A DNA stretch of 64,000 nucleotides, taken from assembly GCF_024648885.1 (NCBI RefSeq), contig NZ_JANBBF010000010.1, positions 620,001 to 684,000 of the forward strand, written 5' to 3'. Origin of the DNA: Prauserella salsuginis. Its GTDB lineage: Bacteria > Actinomycetota > Actinomycetes > Mycobacteriales > Pseudonocardiaceae. The position numbers and the translations under genes were made by a program. This document shows, one piece after another, positions 16,255 through 24,564 of this stretch; positions within the stretch are counted from its first letter, which is position 1; each line of letters opens with the position of its first letter. The notes beneath the pieces are model-generated. The model had not been told where the DNA came from and searched no databases. It was given only the letters and a program-made list of their open reading frames with translations.

Positions 16255-16824
16255 CTACTTCTTCGCGGCGGCCTTCTGAGCCTTCTTGAAGTCGCGCACC
16301 TCGGCGAGCGTTTCCGGGTCGACGACGTCGGCGATGGAGCGGCGCGCTCCCTCCTCGCCGTACGCTCCCGCGGCCTCCCGCCAGCCGTCGGGCTGCACAT
16401 CGCGCTGTTTGCCGAGCAGCGCCAGGAAGATGCGTGCCTTCTGGTCGCCGAACCCGGGCAGGGCTTTGAGCCGCTTGAGGACTTCCTTGCCGTCCGGGTC
16501 GGCGTAGGTCCACAGTTCGGCCGTGTCGCCGTCGTAGTGGTCGACGATGTAGCGGGCCAGTGCGTGGAGCCGCTTACCCATCGACGCGCCGTACCGGTGG
16601 ATCGCAGGCTTGGTCACGCACAGTTCCACGAAGGAGTCGACGTCCATCTCGGCGATTTTGTGGACGTCGAAGCCGCTCATCCGTTCCTGCAGCTTCCGCG
16701 GCCCCGCGAAGGCCACCTCCATGGCCACCTGCTGATCCAGCAGCATGCCGCTGAGCAGGGCGAACGGGTCTTCGGAGAGCAGCTTGTCGGCGTCGGCGTC
16801 GCCGGTGAGGTGCAGCGTGGACAT
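16255..16824 (-). CDS. HhH-GPD base-excision DNA repair protein
   Basis: 189 residues from the ATG at 16824; a longer frame from 16905 crosses a small repeat and is less likely. The helix-hairpin-helix and GPD core is recognisable: LLSGMLLDQQVAMEVAFAGP at the N-terminal helical lobe and LKALPGFGDQKARIFLALL as the HhH. The Lys-rich tail ends KKAQKAAAKK. This compact actinobacterial subgroup is annotated as a DNA glycosylase-like protein; its lesion is unknown. The canonical catalytic Lys/Asp arrangement of EndoIII is not obvious here. Confidence 0.8.
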   Translation of the reverse strand: MSTLHLTGDADADKLLSEDPFALLSGMLLDQQVAMEVAFAGPRKLQERMSGFDVHKIAEMDVDSFVELCVTKPAIHRYGASMGKRLHALARYIVDHYDGDTAELWTYADPDGKEVLKRLKALPGFGDQKARIFLALLGKQRDVQPDGWREAAGAYGEEGARRSIADVVDPETLAEVRDFKKAQKAAAKK

Positions 16825-17164
16825 GGCGCCATTTTCGCACGCAGTGTCGGCAACGGCGGCACGAACCGGCGCGTGCTCGCCGGGTCCACGACGAGCCGGG
16901 GTCACGACGAGCCGGGTTCACGAACACGTGGGAGGTCGCACGGCCACGGGGATCGAGGAGAATGCCGGCTGTATCGCTCGCGAGGAATGTCGACAAAGCT
17001 GTGATCCGCCTGGCGCCGCTGTTCGGCGCCAGGGTGTTACGGCCACCACGGCGATCCGACACCGACAGCGACGGCGGGCACACGCAAAGTTGTCACCGTT
17101 CGGCCTCTCGCGTCGGGCGACGGGTGCCACTAACGTGCTGTGCGGTGGCTCTGCGGCGACGCCG

Positions 17165-17191
17165 CAATCCCGGCGATCGTCGCCGGGATTG
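17165..17191. promoter_or_regulatory. 12-bp-stem hairpin upstream of the ectoine operon
   Basis: CAATCCCGGCGA (17165-17176), TCG, TCGCCGGGATTG (17180-17191) is a perfect inverted repeat about 150 bp before ectA. It could be a barrier to upstream transcription or a regulator site. No T-run follows. Confidence 0.55.
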
Positions 17192-17333
17192 TCGCGCGTA
17201 CGGCCGTGTCTTTAGCACAGCCGCAGTCCTGATCGGTAGCTCGCTGTCGCCATCGTCACGCACGTTTCTGCGTTGTTGCAGGTTAATCGGGTGATCGAGC
17301 GCGTTGCATGCTGATACCGGAACGCAGACCTGT

Positions 17334-17347
17334 TAGATTGCTTGAAT
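17334..17347 (+). promoter_or_regulatory. Probable -10 box for a leaderless ectA message
   Basis: TAGATT at 17334-17339 ends eight bases before the ectA ATG at 17348, so transcription would begin at or very near the A of ATG. No Shine-Dalgarno sequence precedes the ATG, which agrees. A matching -35 at 16-18 bp is not clear (the best TTGCAT at 17304 is 24 bp away), so an activator or alternative sigma factor may be needed. Confidence 0.45.
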
Positions 17348-17887
17348 ATGTCCGGAAAGCACACAAAGCGTGCCAACGGCGATAATGATTCGGCGGGCCA
17401 CGTGGTGATCGAACCACCAGCGGCGGATGACGGCGCGGCCCTCTGGCGAATAGCGCGTGATTCACAAAAGCTGGACTTGAACTCGTCCTACGCCTACTTG
17501 CTGTGGTGCCGTGATTTCGCCGACACATCTGTCGTCGCCCGTGCCGACGGGGAACCCGTAGGATTCGTGATGGGCTATCGCAGGCCTGCGACGCCCGATT
17601 CGTTGCTGGTCTGGCAGGTCGCCGTCGACGATTCGCAACGAGGTCGCGGCCTTGCCGGAAAGATGCTGGACGCGCTGTTCGAGCGCGCCGTTCCCGACGG
17701 CGTCCGTTACCTCGACACCACCATCACGCCGGACAACGACGCGTCGATCCGGCTGTTCACGTCGTTCGCGAAGCGCTGGGACGCGACGCTGGAACGGTCC
17801 GAGTTCCTTGCGGCGGCCGAATTCCCGGAGCCGCACGAGCCGGAGGACCTGTTCCGCGTCGGCCCGTTGACCGCGCCCGCCGACTGA
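17348..17887 (+). CDS. ectA: L-2,4-diaminobutyrate N-acetyltransferase
   Basis: 179 residues, the usual EctA length. It transfers acetyl from acetyl-CoA to the gamma-amino group of L-2,4-diaminobutyrate, the second step of ectoine synthesis. GNAT signature: VAVDDSQRGRGLAGKMLDAL for the pyrophosphate loop; LDLNSSYAYLLWCRDFADTS near the N-terminus is characteristic of EctA. ATG at 17348 was chosen over the in-frame TTG six bases earlier. First gene of ectABCD; 60 bp separates it from ectB. Confidence 0.95.
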   Translation: MSGKHTKRANGDNDSAGHVVIEPPAADDGAALWRIARDSQKLDLNSSYAYLLWCRDFADTSVVARADGEPVGFVMGYRRPATPDSLLVWQVAVDDSQRGRGLAGKMLDALFERAVPDGVRYLDTTITPDNDASIRLFTSFAKRWDATLERSEFLAAAEFPEPHEPEDLFRVGPLTAPAD

Positions 17888-17947
17888 ATCGCCCGGCGTC
17901 AGCCGGCACAAACCGAGATTTGCCTGAAAAGCAGGAGCTGAAAACAC

Positions 17948-19201
17948 GTGAGCATCTTCGAAAAGCTCGAGTCCGAGGTGCGGAGCTATAGCCGCGGCTG
18001 GCCCGTGGTCTTCGACAAGGCGCAGGGAAGCTGGATCTACTCCGAGGACGGCAAGCCGTACCTGGACTTCTTCGCCGGTGCCGGTGCCCTCAACTACGGG
18101 CACAACAACCCGGCGCTCAAAGAGGCGCTGATCGACTACATTTCCCGCGACGGCGTCACGCACTCGCTGGACATGTTCACCTCGGCGAAGCGGGATTTCC
18201 TGGAGTCGCTGGACGAGCAGATCCTGCAGCCGCGGAACATGGAGTACAAGGTCATCTTCCCCGGCCCCGGCGGCGCCAACGCCGTCGAGGGCGCGCTGAA
18301 GCTGGCGCGCAAGGTGACCGGCCGCGAGTCGGTCATCAACTTCACCAACGCGTTCCACGGCATGACCCTCGGTGCGCTGTCGGTGACCGGTAACTCGATG
18401 AAGCGCGGCGCCGCGGGTATCCCGCTCGTGCACGCCACGCCGATGCCGTTCGACAAGTACTTCGACGGCGAGTTCCCCGACTTCTTCTACTTCGAGCGTC
18501 TTCTCGAGGACTCCGGCTCGGGCCTCAACGAGCCCGCGGCCGTGATCGTCGAGAGCGTGCAGGGCGAAGGCGGCATCAACGCCGCGCGCCTCGAATGGCT
18601 CAAGGGCCTTTCCGACCTGTGCAAGAAGCACGGCATTCTGCTGATCCTGGACGACGTGCAGATGGGATGTGGCCGTACCGGCCCGTTCTTCAGCTTCGAG
18701 GAAGCCGGTATCGAACCGGACATGATCTGCCTGTCCAAGTCGATCGGCGGTTACGGCCTGCCGATGGCGATCACACTCGTGCGCCCGGACCTCGACGTCT
18801 GGTCTCCCGGCGAGCACAACGGCACGTTCCGCGGCATCAGCCCTGCGTTCGTGACGGCCGCCGCGGCGCTGCGCACCTACTGGTCCGACGACACCCTCGA
18901 GAAGTCGACCAAGGAGAAGGGCGAGCGCATCGGCGCCAGGTTCCGCAAGCTCGTCGAGGAGTATCCGGACGCCGAGCTCATGGCCAAGGGCCGGGGCCTG
19001 GCGCGCGGCCTCGAATTCGGCAGCGGTGAGGCTGCGGGCAAGGTCGCGGCCGCCGCCTTCGATCGGGGTCTGCTGCTGGAGACGTCCGGTCCGAGCGACG
19101 AGGTCGTCAAGCTGCTGCCGCCGCTGACGCTCACCGACGAGGAGCTCGACAAGGGTCTGGAGATCATCTCCGAATCCGTCGAGTCGGTGCTGTCCCGCTG
19201 A
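17948..19201 (+). CDS. ectB: L-2,4-diaminobutyrate aminotransferase
   Basis: 417 residues from GTG at 17948. Class-III PLP aminotransferase that makes L-2,4-diaminobutyrate from aspartate semialdehyde and glutamate, the first committed ectoine step. Visible: [34 protein letters not shown], the PLP-binding Asp in [13 protein letters not shown], and the Schiff-base Lys in [14 protein letters not shown]. Upstream GAAAAGCAGGAGCTG (from about 17927) supplies the ribosome site. A strong hairpin lies between its stop and ectC. Confidence 0.96.
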   Translation: MSIFEKLESEVRSYSRGWPVVFDKAQGSWIYSEDGKPYLDFFAGAGALNYGHNNPALKEALIDYISRDGVTHSLDMFTSAKRDFLESLDEQILQPRNMEYKVIFPGPGGANAVEGALKLARKVTGRESVINFTNAFHGMTLGALSVTGNSMKRGAAGIPLVHATPMPFDKYFDGEFPDFFYFERLLEDSGSGLNEPAAVIVESVQGEGGINAARLEWLKGLSDLCKKHGILLILDDVQMGCGRTGPFFSFEEAGIEPDMICLSKSIGGYGLPMAITLVRPDLDVWSPGEHNGTFRGISPAFVTAAAALRTYWSDDTLEKSTKEKGERIGARFRKLVEEYPDAELMAKGRGLARGLEFGSGEAAGKVAAAAFDRGLLLETSGPSDEVVKLLPPLTLTDEELDKGLEIISESVESVLSR

Positions 19202-19266
19202 CGTCGTCCGACAGGCCCCGTGCCGCCGCGCATCACTTCCGCAGCGGCGGCCGGTACCCCACGAAA

Positions 19267-19320
19267 CGGTGATTCACCGCCCGAGACGTCCCCTGACGTC
19301 AACCGGGCGGTGAATCATCG
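19267..19320 (+). promoter_or_regulatory. Long nested hairpin between ectB and ectC
   Basis: The 17-nt arm 19267-19283 pairs with 19304-19320 (13 contiguous perfect pairs, GATTCACCGCCCG with CGGGCGGTGAATC, then four more with one G-U). The loop itself holds GACGTC-CCCT-GACGTC, a 6-bp inner stem. It sits inside the operon, 83 nt before the ectC start. It may attenuate, process or stabilise the transcript and so set ectAB versus ectCD levels. Confidence 0.7.
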
Positions 19321-19402
19321 TCGAGGCCCCGGCGGCCACGCGACACGACGTCGAGCACAATCGTCGCTACCACCCGAGGAAACCCTGACCCGAGGAGTCG
19401 CA

Positions 19403-19795
19403 TTGTTCGTCCGCACCATCGACGACATCACGGACACCGAAGCCGACATCAAGACCGAGAACTGGCGAAGCAAGCGCATCGTCCTCGCCAAGGACAAGCT
19501 CGGCTTCTCGGTGCACGAGACCACGCTCTACGCGGGCACAGTGAACGACTTCTGGTACGCCAACCACATCGAGGCCGTGTTCATCACTCAGGGTGAGGGC
19601 GAGGTCGAGGACAAGGCGACCGGCGAAGTCCACCAGCTGCGACCCGGCTCCATCTACGTGCTGAACAACGCGGACAAGCACCAGGTGCGCCCGCGGACGG
19701 AGATGAAAACCGTGTGCGTGTTCAACCCGCCGGTCACCGGCCGGGAGGTCCACGACGAGAACGGCGTCTACCCGCTGATCGTCGAAGAGGACTGA
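19403..19795 (+). CDS. ectC: L-ectoine synthase
   Basis: 130 residues, exactly the usual EctC size, if translation starts at the TTG at 19403, which has GAGGAG (19392-19397) upstream; the product then begins (M)FVRTIDDITDTEADI as in other EctC proteins. Cupin fold; it cyclises N-gamma-acetyl-diaminobutyrate to ectoine. YANHIEAVFITQGEGEVED and LRPGSIYVLNNADKHQVRP carry the metal- and substrate-binding residues. The longer frame from 19220 runs through the hairpin and is rejected. The rare TTG start may lower output. Confidence 0.93.
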   Translation: MFVRTIDDITDTEADIKTENWRSKRIVLAKDKLGFSVHETTLYAGTVNDFWYANHIEAVFITQGEGEVEDKATGEVHQLRPGSIYVLNNADKHQVRPRTEMKTVCVFNPPVTGREVHDENGVYPLIVEED

Positions 19796-19959
19796 TAGCT
19801 GCGTCACCGGCATTCGGTGGCGTAATCGGAAGGCTCCGCGGGAACCCGGTCGGTGTGAGCGGTCGTGATGCCACGACCCTCGCCCGGCCGGGTTCTTCGC
19901 GTTTCACGAGAGGAACAATCAGGAAGAAAACCAGAGAACGAGATTCGTAGGAGAAGAAC

Positions 19960-20919
19960 GTGACTCTTGCGGACCGAATTTCCGGTATGTCCCAGAACAC
20001 CGACGTGTCCTTCCGCGACGTCTATTCGGACGGCGGAACGGATGCCTACCCGACGCGGTTGAGTGCAGGGGAACCGCAACTGCTCGACCGGCCCGACCCC
20101 ACCGTCTGGGCAAGTGCGGCCGACGGCCCGTTCGACCGCGACGAACTCGCCGCTCACGCCCGCAACGGCTACACGATCCTCGAAGGACTGATCACACCCG
20201 CCGAGGTGCAGGGTTACTGGCAGGAACTGGTCCGGCTCTCGGCGGACAGCGACCTCAAGAGCGACGAGCGCGTCGTCACCGAGAGGTCGTCCGGTGAGGT
20301 GCGGTCGATCTTCGAAGTCCACCGCATCAGCGAGCTGGTCGACCGGCTGGCCCGCGATCCGCGCATTCTCGACCGCGCGCAGCAGATCCTCGGTTCCGAG
20401 GTCTACCTGCACCAGAGCCGGGTCAACTACATGCCCGGTTTCCGCGGCAACGGCTTCTACTGGCACTCGGACTTCGAGACCTGGCACGCCGAGGACGGCA
20501 TGCCGCAGCCACGGGCCGTCAGCTGCTCCATCGCGCTGACCGACAACTACCCGTACAACGGCGGCCTGATGGTGATGCCCGGATCGCACCGGACGTTCGT
20601 GCAGTGCGTCGGCGAAACGCCCGACGACCACTACAAGGCGTCGCTGAAGGAGCAGGAGATCGGCGTTCCGCGAGAGGACGACATCACCAAGCTCGCGGCC
20701 TCCTGTGGTATCGACCAGTTCACCGGGCCCGCCGGATCGACGTTGTTCTTCGACGCGAACATCATGCACGGGTCGGGCAACAACATCACGCCGTATCCGC
20801 GGTCCAACATCTTCCTCGTGTTCAACAGTGTGGAGAACGCGCCGGTCGAACCGTTCGCGGCCGGCAGTCCGCGGCCCTCGTTCATCGGTGCCCGCGACAT
20901 CACGCCGCTGCACCGGTGA
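19960..20919 (+). CDS. ectD: Ectoine 5-hydroxylase
   Basis: 319 residues from GTG at 19960 with AGGAG upstream. Fe(II)/2-oxoglutarate dioxygenase that converts ectoine to 5-hydroxyectoine. The EctD signature FYWHSDFETWHAEDGMPQPR holds the H-x-D iron ligands; the distal His is in FFDANIMHGSGNN, and the Arg for 2-oxoglutarate in YPRSNIFLVFNSVEN. Last gene of ectABCD, 164 bp after ectC. Its final codons CTG CAC CGG TGA begin a 15-bp tandem array. Presence of EctD is typical of heat- and salt-stressed actinobacteria. Confidence 0.95.
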   Translation: MTLADRISGMSQNTDVSFRDVYSDGGTDAYPTRLSAGEPQLLDRPDPTVWASAADGPFDRDELAAHARNGYTILEGLITPAEVQGYWQELVRLSADSDLKSDERVVTERSSGEVRSIFEVHRISELVDRLARDPRILDRAQQILGSEVYLHQSRVNYMPGFRGNGFYWHSDFETWHAEDGMPQPRAVSCSIALTDNYPYNGGLMVMPGSHRTFVQCVGETPDDHYKASLKEQEIGVPREDDITKLAASCGIDQFTGPAGSTLFFDANIMHGSGNNITPYPRSNIFLVFNSVENAPVEPFAAGSPRPSFIGARDITPLHR

Positions 20920-21057
20920 GCAGTGCACCGGAGAGAGCTGCATTGGTCAGCACTGCACCGGAGAGCGCTGTGCCGGTGAGTACTGCATTGGTCAGCACTG
21001 TGCCGGTGAATGCTGCTCCGGTGGACACTGCGCCGGCCGGAGCACGCACCGGTGACC
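20908..21057. repeat. Ten-unit 15-bp tandem array seeded by the ectD stop codon
   Basis: Units begin at 20908 and every 15 bp to 21043. Unit 1, CTGCACCGGTGAGCA, contains the last three codons and stop of ectD. Units 3 and 6 are identical (CTGCATTGGTCAGCA). TGA recurs in the same frame in units 5 and 7. The array is beyond the coding region and is followed by about 95 bp of plain sequence before the candidate RNA. Confidence 0.85.
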
Positions 21058-21158
21058 GGTTGAACCATTGACAGGACCGAACCAGCGCAGTCGCCGGCCA
21101 TCGGCGACAGGTTGCGTGAGGGGGTGGGTGTATTCGACCTTGCGCAGCCTGTTACCGT

Positions 21159-21320
21159 GTCGCCACCCCATCGCACAGCGATGGGCAGTCGTCCCCTAGC
21201 GGCTTGGTGACTCCTTTGCTCGGGGTGGGCGCCGCGTGTCCGCGGTGGAGGCGGCGAAGAACGAGGAGTACGGCCCCGCGCCATCAGATCGGGACTGATG
21301 GCACGGGGCCGTATTCTGTT
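21159..21320 (+). ncRNA. Candidate structured RNA with its own terminator, downstream of ectD
   Basis: A TAnnnT -10-like box, TACCGT, lies at 21153-21158. Then come CCCATCGC-ACA-GCGATGGG (21167-21185), a CCCC...GGGG pairing that competes for the same C-run (21161-21169 with 21222-21231), CCGCG-TGTC-CGCGG (21232-21245), and a terminator at 21269-21313. No reading frame spans it. It matches no riboswitch or sRNA I can name. The -35 is weak, so independent transcription is uncertain; it could also be the ectD 3' UTR. Confidence 0.4.
21269..21320 (+). terminator. Intrinsic terminator with T-rich tail
   Basis: TACGGCCCCG (21269-21278) and GCCATCAG (21280-21287) pair with CTGATGGC (21295-21302) and CGGGGCCGTA (21304-21313), leaving a single mismatched base pair and a short loop. 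The tail is TTCTGTTT. It ends the plus-strand ect side before the converging minus-strand gene at 21456. Confidence 0.85.
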
Positions 21321-21455
21321 TCGGCCGGGCTGCCGTTTTCCGCCTCCGGATCCCTTTCCGGCTCCGGACTCCGTTTCGCACCACGGCCACCGGCGGATTT
21401 CCGTGTAAGTCCGGATTCTCCGTTTTGCGAATGCCGGATGTGTGACCGGGTGCGA

Positions 21456-22331
21456 TCAGTCGAACAGGCTCGTCTCGCCGTGGATGTCGAGCAGCTCGTA
21501 CACCGGACGTCCGCGGCGGCCGTCGATCGTGGTGGTGCGGACCACCCGTAGCCGCGCTGTGACGGGCCGGTCGAGGTTCACCTTGATCTGGTCGAGCAGG
21601 TCCGGCACGACCGCACCCTGGATCGTGCTGCCCGTGTCGCGTTCGAGGTAGAAGATCCGCCTGCGGGTGCGCACGCCGTCCAGCCTGCCGGTGACCGTCT
21701 CGTAGCCGACGTCCTCACGCGACTCCCGCAGGCTGTTGTGTAGCACGCGCGCCTGCTCGGTGGTCATGCTGCGCGTGACCTCTTCACCCGCCGTCGGCGT
21801 CAGCGTGAGCCCCAGGCTGGAGGTCTTGGTGACGGCGCTGACGACATCGCTCACCGCGTTGCGGATCGTGTCGCGCTGCAGCAGCACCGCGTCGAGCGCA
21901 CCGTCGTCGGAACCGTTGATCGGCAGGAAGTCGCACAACTCCTTCACGGCCCGTTCCGACAACGTCTCGATGCCGTCGTTGATCAGCGCGTCCGGATCGG
22001 ACGTCTCGGGGAACCCGAAGAACAACGCGTTGCCCGCCTGGCCGCGCTGCAGCAGCGGAGCCTTCTCCCTGTCGGCAGGCTGTACGTAGGTGATCTCGCC
22101 CTGCGGATTGCGGACGATGTGGCCGACCTTCGCGGTCGCGTCCTGCAACGCACGGCTGATGTCGGAGAACGCGTAGGCGTCCATGCGCGGTGAATCGAGC
22201 ATCGACACCCGCAACAGCGCCGACCGGCTCGGCCGCTCGAACTTCGCGTGCGCGGCGCGGGCCGACGCGCGCGCCAGATCGTCCAGCCAGGTGCCGCCGG
22301 GAATCGCATCGGCGACGTCTTCGAAACTCAC
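21456..22331 (-). CDS. Unknown protein, translationally coupled to a nucleotidyltransferase-like gene
   Basis: 291 residues from GTG at 22331, inside the upstream stop (GTGA overlap). I do not recognise the family. Predicted mostly alpha/beta and soluble; the C-terminal half (RRRIFYLERDTGSTIQGAV ... VTARLRVVRTTTIDGRRGR) looks like a beta-rich binding domain. The first third contains FERPSRSALLRVSML. No catalytic motif stands out. Tight coupling to the predicted nucleotidyltransferase suggests a two-component module such as toxin-antitoxin or a defence pair, but this is only inference. A second GTG directly upstream (22334) is an alternative start. Confidence 0.6.
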   Translation of the reverse strand: MSFEDVADAIPGGTWLDDLARASARAAHAKFERPSRSALLRVSMLDSPRMDAYAFSDISRALQDATAKVGHIVRNPQGEITYVQPADREKAPLLQRGQAGNALFFGFPETSDPDALINDGIETLSERAVKELCDFLPINGSDDGALDAVLLQRDTIRNAVSDVVSAVTKTSSLGLTLTPTAGEEVTRSMTTEQARVLHNSLRESREDVGYETVTGRLDGVRTRRRIFYLERDTGSTIQGAVVPDLLDQIKVNLDRPVTARLRVVRTTTIDGRRGRPVYELLDIHGETSLFD

Positions 22332-22819
22332 CACGTCACCTCCGCGAACCCCTTGAACATGCCGTGGACCGGTCCACGGGCCCACGTCGGTTCCCACGTC
22401 TCTTCGTCCCCCGGACGGCAGAGGAACCCGTCGAGCAGGCCGCTCATCGGGCGGACCCGGTCCAGGTACATCGCAGGCTGCTCCGCGATCACGCCGTTGA
22501 GCGTGAGCATCCCGTACAGCGCCTCCCGCGCGGGCCCGGTCAGACGTTTGAGGCTTCCCCACTCGTCCGGGATGAGCAGCACGTCGATGTCGCGGGGCAC
22601 GTTCTCGGTGCGCACGGCTATTTCCCCGGAGATCCACGCCCTGCCCGACGGGATGAGCCCGCCGACGACGCCGAGGTAACCGGACAGCGCGCTGAACAGC
22701 ACCTCGCGCTCGTTGCGGTGCGGGGCGTCCCACACGAACCTCTCGTAGAGGTCGGACAGATCGGCGGGGTGTCGCCCCGGGGGCAGAACGTTGTCCGGTG
22801 TCCAGTAGGGGAGCGGCAT
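22328..22819 (-). CDS. Predicted nucleotidyltransferase-fold protein (DUF6932-like)
   Basis: 163 residues, ATG at 22819 with AAGGAA upstream. LPPGRHPADLSDLYERFVW at the N-terminus is typical of DUF6932-like proteins. GEIAVRTENVPRDIDVLLIP carries a D-x-D pattern on a strand after a GS-like turn, the layout of the minimal nucleotidyltransferase active site; the usual GGS is degenerate (SGE). Members often sit in two-gene units with unknown partners. Likely to modify a partner protein or nucleic acid (inference). First gene of the pair with 21456-22331. Confidence 0.55.
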   Translation of the reverse strand: MPLPYWTPDNVLPPGRHPADLSDLYERFVWDAPHRNEREVLFSALSGYLGVVGGLIPSGRAWISGEIAVRTENVPRDIDVLLIPDEWGSLKRLTGPAREALYGMLTLNGVIAEQPAMYLDRVRPMSGLLDGFLCRPGDEETWEPTWARGPVHGMFKGFAEVTW

Positions 22820-22891
22820 CCACGTTCCTTACATCGCCGACGAAGCGCCGAAGCGGCTCAGCGAACTTATCAGCCGCCACGGAGCGCGAGG

Positions 22892-23476
22892 TCAGCCGCC
22901 TGAACGGGGGATGCGGTGCTCAGTGGCCCACTCGTCGGCCTCGTCCGGCCACTCGTTGCGGGCGTGCCATGCGCGCCGCGACGGCAGCGTTCCCGACGTC
23001 CGGCCGCTGCCGGTGGTCTCGTCGAGGATGCCGATGACGTGGTTGTCGCCGCCGTCGCCGGCGGTGGACCGTGCCGGTTCGACGTCGGGAGTACGCGGAG
23101 CGCGCCGACGGCCGCGGTGCTGACCGGGCACCTGCGCGTGGTGGGGCTGCTGTCCGGTGGCCTCCTCCGCGCGCTGCCCGGCCCCCGGGATCTCGACAGG
23201 AGCGCTGTACGCGGGGGAGCCGGGTTCCAGCGAGCCGGGTTCCACCGGTGCGAACGTCGCCGTCCCGCCCATCGAGCGTGCGGACCTCGGCGCTGCCGAC
23301 GTGGTTTCTGCCGACGTCGAGACCGGGCCGTCGTCGGCGGGGCGGGCGTCAGCGGTGGCACGGGCGTCGGCGTCGCGCCTGCGACGCGCGGGCCAGGTCA
23401 GCAGCGCTCCGGCCAGTGCGCCGAGCGCGAACGCGGCGAGCAGCCAGAGCCAGATCTGTCCGAACAACCACAGCAT
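22892..23476 (-). CDS. Small membrane-anchored protein next to an OmpA-family gene
   Basis: 194 residues: one N-terminal membrane segment (LWLFGQIWLWLLAAFALGAL) with a GALLTWPARRRR stop-transfer, then a long disordered Ala/Pro-rich region and a short charged end (AWHARNEWPDEADEWATEH). The layout, following an OmpA/BON gene by 53 bp on the same strand, recalls ArfC of the mycobacterial arfABC operon (family knowledge), though sequence support is only in the membrane part. The LPSRRAWHARNEWP end could be a partner-binding motif. Confidence 0.6.
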   Translation of the reverse strand: MLWLFGQIWLWLLAAFALGALAGALLTWPARRRRDADARATADARPADDGPVSTSAETTSAAPRSARSMGGTATFAPVEPGSLEPGSPAYSAPVEIPGAGQRAEEATGQQPHHAQVPGQHRGRRRAPRTPDVEPARSTAGDGGDNHVIGILDETTGSGRTSGTLPSRRAWHARNEWPDEADEWATEHRIPRSGG

Positions 23477-23529
23477 GGGCGTTTCCCTCCTCGTTGTCCT
23501 AGTCGGCGTCAGGCCGGCGGTCGTCGGCG

Positions 23530-24195
23530 TCAGCGCACGTGGATCTCCACTCGTCGGTTCGCCCGGTCCGACTCGCCGTCGTCGCCGTCGTCGACGGGCC
23601 TGCTGTCGCCGTGGCCGACAGTCGTCAGGCGGTCTCGCGGGATACCGGCGTCCGCCAGCTCGGTGGCGACGGCGTCCGCGCGTTCGCGCGACAGCTCGCG
23701 GGCTTCGTCGCTGTCGAGATTCGGTACCTCCGCGACGTGGCCCGCCACCTCGAACCGCAGGGTGGTCGGCGCCGAACGCAGGATGTCCGCCACGTGCGTG
23801 ACGGCGCGGCTGCCGCTGCTGGTGAGTTCGTCGCCGTACGGGGCGAACCGAATCGGCGTTCGCTGCAGGGCGCTGTCGATCGCCTGTTGCGTCCGTGCCG
23901 CCGCCCGGCCGGTCTGCGCCTCCTGCACGTCGACCGCCCCGACACCTTCGAGGTCGTCGACGACCGTGCGGGCGCGCTCACCGCGGCCCTGCGGGACGTC
24001 CGACACCGTGACGTCGCGCCCGTCGATCGTCACGCTGGGCGCGCGCATCCCGGCATCGCGCAACGCGGCCTGCGCCTCGTCACGCAGGTCGTGCTCGATC
24101 CGGTCGGCTGTCGCCCACGTCGCGCCGAAGGCCAGCAGCCCCGACACGGCGAACGCGAGCGGAATCAGCCAGAACCGCCCATTCTTCCCGGCCAT
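23530..24195 (-). CDS. OmpA-family protein with BON-like domain (ArfA-like)
   Basis: 221 residues from ATG at 24195 (an upstream ATG at 24219 would add eight). N-terminal membrane anchor (FWLIPLAFAVSGLLAFGATW), then a BON-like module (VTIDGRDVTVSDVPQG) and a C-terminal OmpA peptidoglycan-binding domain: IRFAPYGDELTSSG, FEVAGHVAEV, LSRERADAVATELADAGI and GHGDSRPV. Domain order equals that of M. tuberculosis ArfA/OmpATb. It would tether the membrane to the wall; pore or ammonia-export roles reported for ArfA should not be assumed here. Confidence 0.82.
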   Translation of the reverse strand: MAGKNGRFWLIPLAFAVSGLLAFGATWATADRIEHDLRDEAQAALRDAGMRAPSVTIDGRDVTVSDVPQGRGERARTVVDDLEGVGAVDVQEAQTGRAAARTQQAIDSALQRTPIRFAPYGDELTSSGSRAVTHVADILRSAPTTLRFEVAGHVAEVPNLDSDEARELSRERADAVATELADAGIPRDRLTTVGHGDSRPVDDGDDGESDRANRRVEIHVR

Positions 24196-24364
24196 GCACC
24201 GACGATAGGCGCGGGCCAACCACCTCGCGAACGCAGCGACGGGTGTGACGCATGTGAGTGGGCGTCTCGGCGCGGGGCGTGTCCGGGGTCGCGGGGCGGG
24301 TGCGCGGCTCGGCGACCGTGACGGGCGAGGACTTCAGACGTGTCCGGTGTCGTGCGCCGGGGCA

Positions 24365-24434
24365 GTGGCGCGGGAGCAGCGGCGCGGGTCCAGTGGCGCG
24401 GGTCCAGCGGCGCGGCAGCCGTGGTGCGGGTGTC
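24365..24434. repeat. 14-bp tandem array, five units
   Basis: Units at 24365, 24379, 24393, 24407 and 24421 follow the pattern G(T/C)GGCGCGGGTCCA. It lies in the 525-bp gap between the OmpA gene start and the SGNH hydrolase stop. The units alternate GTGG and GCGG beginnings. Non-coding. Confidence 0.7.
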
Positions 24435-24564
24435 GTCGGGTGCGAGCGCGGGGCTGGACCATCGCCCGGCTACCGCTGCCCGGCTACCGCCGCCCGCCGG
24501 AAACGGACGGCGTCGGCGACGAACACGCCCGACGAGCGCTCGAGAATCCGCAAAACGGCCCCTT

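Larger units (their letters stand above)
16825..17347. other. 523-bp divergent control region upstream of ectA
   Basis: It separates the HhH-GPD gene from the ectoine operon. Contents seen: two copies of a TCACGACGAGCCGGG-like 16-bp unit near 16886-16920, a strong hairpin at 17165-17191, and a TAGATT -10-like box at 17334-17339. No reading frame in it looks coding. The region is unusually long for this genome and probably carries the osmotic control of ect. Confidence 0.5.

Noticed and set aside
21150..21320. Known riboswitch class (c-di-AMP, cobalamin or SAM) downstream of ectD
   Set aside because: None of the conserved nucleotides of those classes are present, and no plus-strand gene follows.
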